A stretch of 9,826 nucleotides of DNA from CAXSEF01 sp964236535 (GTDB lineage: Bacteria; Pseudomonadota; Alphaproteobacteria; Acetobacterales; Acetobacteraceae): positions 1 through 9,826 of the forward strand of contig CAXSEF010000110.1 in the NCBI GenBank assembly GCA_964236535.1, in the 5' to 3' direction. The stretch's first letter is position 1, and each line of letters opens with the position of its first letter. This document shows positions 6,895 to 9,826 of this stretch, one piece after another. Made by a program: the position numbers and the translations under genes. The notes beneath the pieces were generated by a model. The model was not told the origin of the DNA and did not search any database. It saw nothing but the letters and a program-made list of their open reading frames with translations.

Positions 6895-7320
6895 TTGCCG
6901 AGGTTTGAAATAGAAAACAAGCTTAGTGGCTTGTTACCAACGCCGGGCGTCCCGTTGCGCTTGGACTTTGAGCGCGATCACTGGAAAAGATCATCCGATG
7001 GTAAAAAACTACGTGTATTATTCAGTTTCAGGCTCCTTTATTTACCAAGTAATGGTGAGGAATAGCCCATCAAGGCAAGTTTTCGACACATGCGGTAGAC
7101 TATGGGAAAGATCATTTTTTCTGAGTAAAGTATATTTGTATAGAACAAGGACTTTCGATCTTGATAGAAGCATGGGTTAGAAAACCAGAGACAAATTGTG
7201 TGTCTTTCTTGAGAGATTGTTTCCAAGGCCGGTGCCTGTCCATTACTACGTCCACGATGATGTCGTTGGTAAACTTGATGACTTGAGCATTCAGAATGCA
7301 CCCCTGATCCAGGGTGGCAA
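6895..7320. other. AT-rich island without a recognisable gene
   Basis: Hand count over 6961-7320 gives 150 G+C of 360 bases (about 42%), against roughly 70% in the flanks; 7081-7140 falls to 33%. The drop is sudden after about 6895. Short frames exist, for example + 6998-7180 (60 residues from MVKNYVYYS) and a minus frame ending in TGA at 7114-7112 that reads NAQVIKFTNDIIVD within it. Neither has a good start site and neither is recognised. The composition suggests foreign or decayed DNA, or an AT-rich regulatory segment before fpr. The island runs into the twin-hairpin repeat R2. Confidence 0.75.
6916..6935. repeat. Perfect 7-bp inverted repeat at the left edge of the AT-rich island
   Basis: AACAAGC (6916-6922) and GCTTGTT (6929-6935) flank a 6-base centre TTAGTG. 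It is the only strong stem in the island and lies near its GC-rich border. No U-run follows, so it does not look like a standard terminator. It could be an operator or a remnant of a mobile-element end; no matching copy was seen at the right edge. Confidence 0.5.
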
Positions 7321-7355
7321 ACGCGCAGCCTGGCGCTTGCTTCGCGGAAGGGTTT

Positions 7356-7404
7356 CCAAAGGGCTCCGCCCTTTGGCGGGTCTGGGCAGAGCCCGGCCTT
7401 GCTT
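7356..7404 (-). repeat. Twin-hairpin repeat copy R2 (inverted relative to R1)
   Basis: Stem CCAAAGGGC (7356-7364) with GCCCTTTGG (7368-7376), loop TCC; link CGGGT; stem CTGGGC (7382-7387) with GCCCGG (7391-7396), loop AGA, one G-T pair. On the minus strand it begins AAGCAAGGCCGGGCT (complement of 7390-7404), matching the heads of R1 and R5. It lies between the AT-rich island and fpr, about 100 bases before the fpr start. Confidence 0.7.
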
Positions 7405-7506
7405 GCTGACCGGCGGCACGTTGGGTCTACTGGCGGCAGGCGGCCCTTGATCCGGGTCGGCCGGCCGCCACCTGTCTGCCCACCCGAGTGCCCGGAGTTG
7501 CGTCGC

Positions 7507-8325
7507 ATGAACGAGATGACACCGCCCGCCCCGCAGGCTGCTCCGGTCGCGCTGAAGGGTGTGACCGCAGAGCAGGTGCTCAGCGTGCACCACTGGACCG
7601 ACCGGCTGTTCAGCTTCACCTGCACGCGGGCGCCGACGCTGCGGTTCGAGAACGGGCAGTTCGCGATGATCGGGCTGGAGGTGGACGGCAAGCCGCTGCT
7701 GCGTGCCTACAGCATGGCGAGCGCCAACTACGAGGAGCAGCTCGAGTTCCTGTCGATCAAGGTGGCGGACGGGCCGCTGACGTCTCGGCTGCAGCACGTC
7801 CGGGTTGGCGACACGGTGCTGGTCGGGCGCAAGCCGACGGGGACGCTGCTGCTGGGCAACATGCTGCCGGGGCGCAACCTGTACTTCTTCTCGACCGGGA
7901 CCGGGCTTGCGCCGTTCATGAGCCTGATCAAGGACCCCGAGGCGTACGAGCGGTTCGACAAGGTGGTTCTGGTGCACGGGACGCGCCAGGTCGACGAGCT
8001 GGCGTACACGCAGTACATCACGACCGACCTTGCCGAGCACGAGTTCCTGGGCGAGTACGTGCGCGACAAGCTGCTGTATTATCCCACGGTGACGCGGGAG
8101 GTGTTCCGCAACCGGGGGCGGATCACCGACCTGATCCAGAGCGGCAAGCTGTGCGCCGACCTGGGGTTGCCGCCGCTCGATCCGCAGCTGGACCGGGCGA
8201 TGATCTGCGGCAGCGAGGCGATGCTGGCCGGCGTCAAGGCGATCCTGGATTCGATGGGGATGAAGGAAGGCAGCAACGCCGACCCGGGGGCCTACGTGAT
8301 CGAAAAGGCGTTCGCCGAGAAATAG
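7507..8325 (+). CDS. fpr: Ferredoxin/flavodoxin-NADP+ reductase
   Basis: Cytoplasmic flavoenzyme moving electrons between NADPH and ferredoxin or flavodoxin; 272 residues, the usual size of bacterial Fpr. The N-terminal FAD barrel carries R66-A-Y-S69 for flavin binding and GPLTSRL (89-95). The C-terminal NADP domain carries STGTGLAPF (129-137), HGTR (157-160) and CGSEAM (234-239). It ends in YVIEKAFAEK rather than the aromatic Trp/Tyr-ended tail of the E. coli and plant types, which suits the Rhodobacter/Azotobacter type. The ATG at 7507 is supported by GGAG at 7494-7497, 9 bases upstream; the second Met (codon 4) is an alternative. Family roles include oxidative-stress response and reductant supply for iron-sulfur cluster or nitrogenase systems; which applies here is not visible. 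The upstream stretch 7439-7469 holds a GGCGGCC/GGCCGCC inverted repeat of unknown meaning. Confidence 0.95.
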   Translation: MNEMTPPAPQAAPVALKGVTAEQVLSVHHWTDRLFSFTCTRAPTLRFENGQFAMIGLEVDGKPLLRAYSMASANYEEQLEFLSIKVADGPLTSRLQHVRVGDTVLVGRKPTGTLLLGNMLPGRNLYFFSTGTGLAPFMSLIKDPEAYERFDKVVLVHGTRQVDELAYTQYITTDLAEHEFLGEYVRDKLLYYPTVTREVFRNRGRITDLIQSGKLCADLGLPPLDPQLDRAMICGSEAMLAGVKAILDSMGMKEGSNADPGAYVIEKAFAEK

Positions 8326-8346
8326 GACGGCTTTCATGGTGCCGGC

Positions 8347-8393
8347 CCGGGGGCGGCGCGCCCCTGGCGGGTCCGGGCAGAGCCCAGCCCTGC
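8347..8393 (-). repeat. Twin-hairpin repeat copy R3 between fpr and the antiporter
   Basis: Stem CCGGGGGC (8347-8354) with GCCCCTGG (8360-8367), loop GGCGC, one G-T pair; link CGGGTC; short stem GGGC (8375-8378) with GCCC (8382-8385), loop AGA. The tail AGCCCAGCCCTGC (8381-8393) differs from the matching part of R5 by one base in 13. Same orientation as R2. It lies 21 bases after the fpr stop and ends 16 bases before the antiporter GTG, filling most of the intergenic gap. Confidence 0.65.
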
Positions 8394-8409
8394 CTGCCGG
8401 TTCCGTCGC

Positions 8410-9732
8410 GTGACGAGCTTCCAGCTCATCTCGCTGCTGTTCGGGCTGGCGGCGCTGTTCGGCACGCTCAACCACGTGACGCTGCGGCTGCCGAACACGG
8501 TCGGGCTGCTGGTGCTGGCGATGGCGGCGTCGCTGGTGCTGGTGGCGGTGCAGGCGGTGTGGCCGGGGCTGGGGCTGCGCTCGGCGGCGGAGCGGATCGT
8601 CGCGCAGACCGACCTGCCGCGCACGTTCCTGTCGGGGGCGTTGAGCTTCCTGCTGTTCGCGGGTGCGCTGCAGGTCGACCTGGACATGCTGTGGCGGCGG
8701 CGCGGCACTGTGCTGCTGCTGTCGACGGTGGGCGTGGCGCTGGCGGTGGGGCTGTTCGCGGGCTGCATCTGGCTGGTGCTGGGCGGGCTGGGGCTGGGCG
8801 TGCCGGTGGCGTGGTGCCTGGTGCTGGGCGCGATCGTGGCGCCGACCGATCCGGTGGCGGTGCAGGAGCTGCTGCGCCGGGTCGGGCTGTCGGGGGAGCT
8901 GCGCGCGACGATCGCCGGGGAGAGCCTGTTCAACGACGGCGTCGGGGTGGTGGCGTTCCTGGCGCTGCTGGATGCGGCGACCAACGGGGGAGCGGCTGCG
9001 GCGGGCGGCGCGGGGTCGGCGGCGGCGGCGCTCGCCGAGGGGGTGCTGCAGCAGTCGGTGGGCGGGTTCGCGCTCGGGCTGGGGGCCGGGGGGGTGGCGT
9101 TCCTGGCGCTGCGCAGCATCGACACGCACGACGTCGAGCTGATGATCTCGCTGGCGCTGGTGACGCTGACCTACAGCGTGGCGAACCTGGTGGACGTGTC
9201 GGGGCCGATCGCGGTGGTGGTGGCGGGCCTGCTGATCGGCAGCCGGGGTCGCCGGCATGCGATGAGCGAGGAGAGCTGGGGCAGCATCGGGCTGTTCTGG
9301 CTGCTGGTCGAGGAGATCCTCAACGCGCTGCTGTTCCTGCTGATCGGCTTCGAGCTGGTGGCGATCGACTTTTCGTGGCGGCTGGCGGCGGCGGCGGCGG
9401 CGTCGATCGTGCTCGCGGTGCTGGCGCGCGCGGTGAGCGTGGGGTTGCCGATCGGGGTGCTCGACCTGGCGACGCCGGCCACGGCGCGGCAGGGGGACGC
9501 GGTGACGCTGGCGGCGCTGACCTGGGGCGGGCTGCGCGGCGGCGTTTCGGTGGCGCTGGTGCTGTCGCTGCCGCCGGGTCCGTACCGCGGGACGCTGCTC
9601 ACGTGCTGCTACGCGATCGTGGTGTTCACGATCGTGGTGCAGGGGATGACGCTGGGGCGGGTGCTTCGGGTGGCGCAGCGCCTGGGGTCGTCGGGTGAGG
9701 AGGCGCTGCCTCTGGACTCCGCCGGGGGCTGA
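8410..9732 (+). CDS. CPA1-family Na+/H+ antiporter
   Basis: Multi-helix inner-membrane exchanger that swaps Na+ (or K+/Li+) for protons, for pH and salt balance; 440 residues with about a dozen hydrophobic helices. Family motifs seen: APTDP (144-148), GESLFND with the transport pair N175-D176, VSGPIAVVVAGL (263-273), and TWGGLRGGVSVAL (371-383) with conserved Arg376. The GTG at 8410 is chosen because the N-terminus (helix from residue 3, then NHVTLRLPNTVG) fits the family; there is no clear ribosome-binding site before it, the space being filled by repeat R3. A loop at about 188-210 is an Ala/Gly low-complexity insert. The last 11 or so residues (EEALPLDSAGG) are encoded by repeat R4 and are not expected in relatives. 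Ion choice cannot be read from sequence. Alone or co-transcribed with fpr. Confidence 0.93.
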   Translation: MTSFQLISLLFGLAALFGTLNHVTLRLPNTVGLLVLAMAASLVLVAVQAVWPGLGLRSAAERIVAQTDLPRTFLSGALSFLLFAGALQVDLDMLWRRRGTVLLLSTVGVALAVGLFAGCIWLVLGGLGLGVPVAWCLVLGAIVAPTDPVAVQELLRRVGLSGELRATIAGESLFNDGVGVVAFLALLDAATNGGAAAAGGAGSAAAALAEGVLQQSVGGFALGLGAGGVAFLALRSIDTHDVELMISLALVTLTYSVANLVDVSGPIAVVVAGLLIGSRGRRHAMSEESWGSIGLFWLLVEEILNALLFLLIGFELVAIDFSWRLAAAAAASIVLAVLARAVSVGLPIGVLDLATPATARQGDAVTLAALTWGGLRGGVSVALVLSLPPGPYRGTLLTCCYAIVVFTIVVQGMTLGRVLRVAQRLGSSGEEALPLDSAGG

Positions 9733-9739
9733 GCCCCGG
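9700..9739 (+). repeat. Twin-hairpin repeat copy R4, overlapping the antiporter 3' end
   Basis: Stem GAGGC (9700-9704) with GCCTC (9708-9712), loop GCT; link containing GGACTCCG; stem from CCGGGGGC (9722-9729) with GCCCCGG (9733-9739), one bulged G, loop TGA (9730-9732). The loop is the antiporter stop codon. Order and orientation match R1, whose second loop is also TGA. It may also act as the transcription end of the antiporter gene. Confidence 0.65.
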
Positions 9740-9782
9740 AGCGGTGCATGTGACCACCGATTCGGGCATCGACCGGCAGGCG

Positions 9783-9826
9783 AAGCAAGGCTGGGCTTCC
9801 CTCCGCCCGCATTCCAACGGCCCGAG
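9783..9826 (+). repeat. Probable degenerate copy R5 of the twin-hairpin repeat, cut by the window end
   Basis: AAGCAAGGCTGGGCT (9783-9797) matches the minus-strand head of R2 at 14 of 15 bases. The part that follows (TTCCCTCCGCCCGC) resembles the usual link to the next stem only loosely, and no clear stem is seen before the window ends. Between R4 and this point (9740-9782) no gene or other feature was seen. Confidence 0.4.

Noticed and set aside
6998..7180. 60-residue + strand ORF (MVKNYVYYS...) in the AT-rich island
   Set aside because: Not recognised, weak start site (GGAAAAGA about 9 bases upstream), and an opposite-strand frame looks equally plausible; kept only as part of the island description.
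7458..7467. Perfect palindrome CGGCCGGCCG before fpr
   Set aside because: Low-complexity GC palindromes of this length are expected often in 70% GC DNA; no other sign of a binding site.
1..9826. CRISPR array, tRNA, rRNA, toxin-antitoxin or defence genes
   Set aside because: No regularly spaced repeat-spacer pattern, no cloverleaf or rRNA-like sequence, and no such gene families were seen on either strand.

Overview
This is a GC-rich (roughly 70% GC) Gram-negative window, most likely from an alphaproteobacterium. Two things suggest the family Acetobacteraceae: the style of the coding sequence, and the twin-hairpin GC-rich repeats that sit after genes. That family-level assignment is inference; no rRNA or other marker gene is present.

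Left part (1-6382): a probable divergent gene starts at position 20 and runs left out of the window. About 340 bp of leader follows, then a three-gene tripartite efflux operon on the + strand: a periplasmic adaptor, an HME-type (CzcA/CusA-like) RND permease, and an outer-membrane factor lipoprotein. The permease and outer-membrane genes overlap by ATGA. The adaptor and permease starts each overlap the stop codon of a tiny upstream ORF in the same 4-nt manner. Together the three proteins would form an inner membrane-to-outside pump driven by the proton gradient. The key proton-relay acids of the family are present, but the three copper-binding methionines of CusA are not.

Middle part (6383-7506): an 1.1-kb gene-free stretch with unusual structure. 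It holds, in order, a twin-hairpin repeat after the operon, a cluster of GTGTCCGG palindromes (two of them mirror images of each other), a CGTGAC/GTCACG module cluster, an AT-rich island of about 420 bp (about 42% GC by hand count over 6961-7320) with no convincing gene, and an inverted copy of the twin-hairpin repeat.

Right part (7507-9826): an FAD-dependent ferredoxin/flavodoxin-NADP+ reductase (fpr) with a good ribosome-binding site, another inverted twin-hairpin repeat, and a CPA1-type Na+/H+ antiporter whose last codons and stop lie inside a further copy of the repeat. A probable degenerate fifth copy runs to the window end. No sequence link between fpr, the antiporter and the efflux operon is visible beyond the shared repeats.

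No complete new system was found. The most notable material is the non-coding repeat structure between 6383 and 7400 and the repeat family that has been absorbed into the antiporter reading frame.
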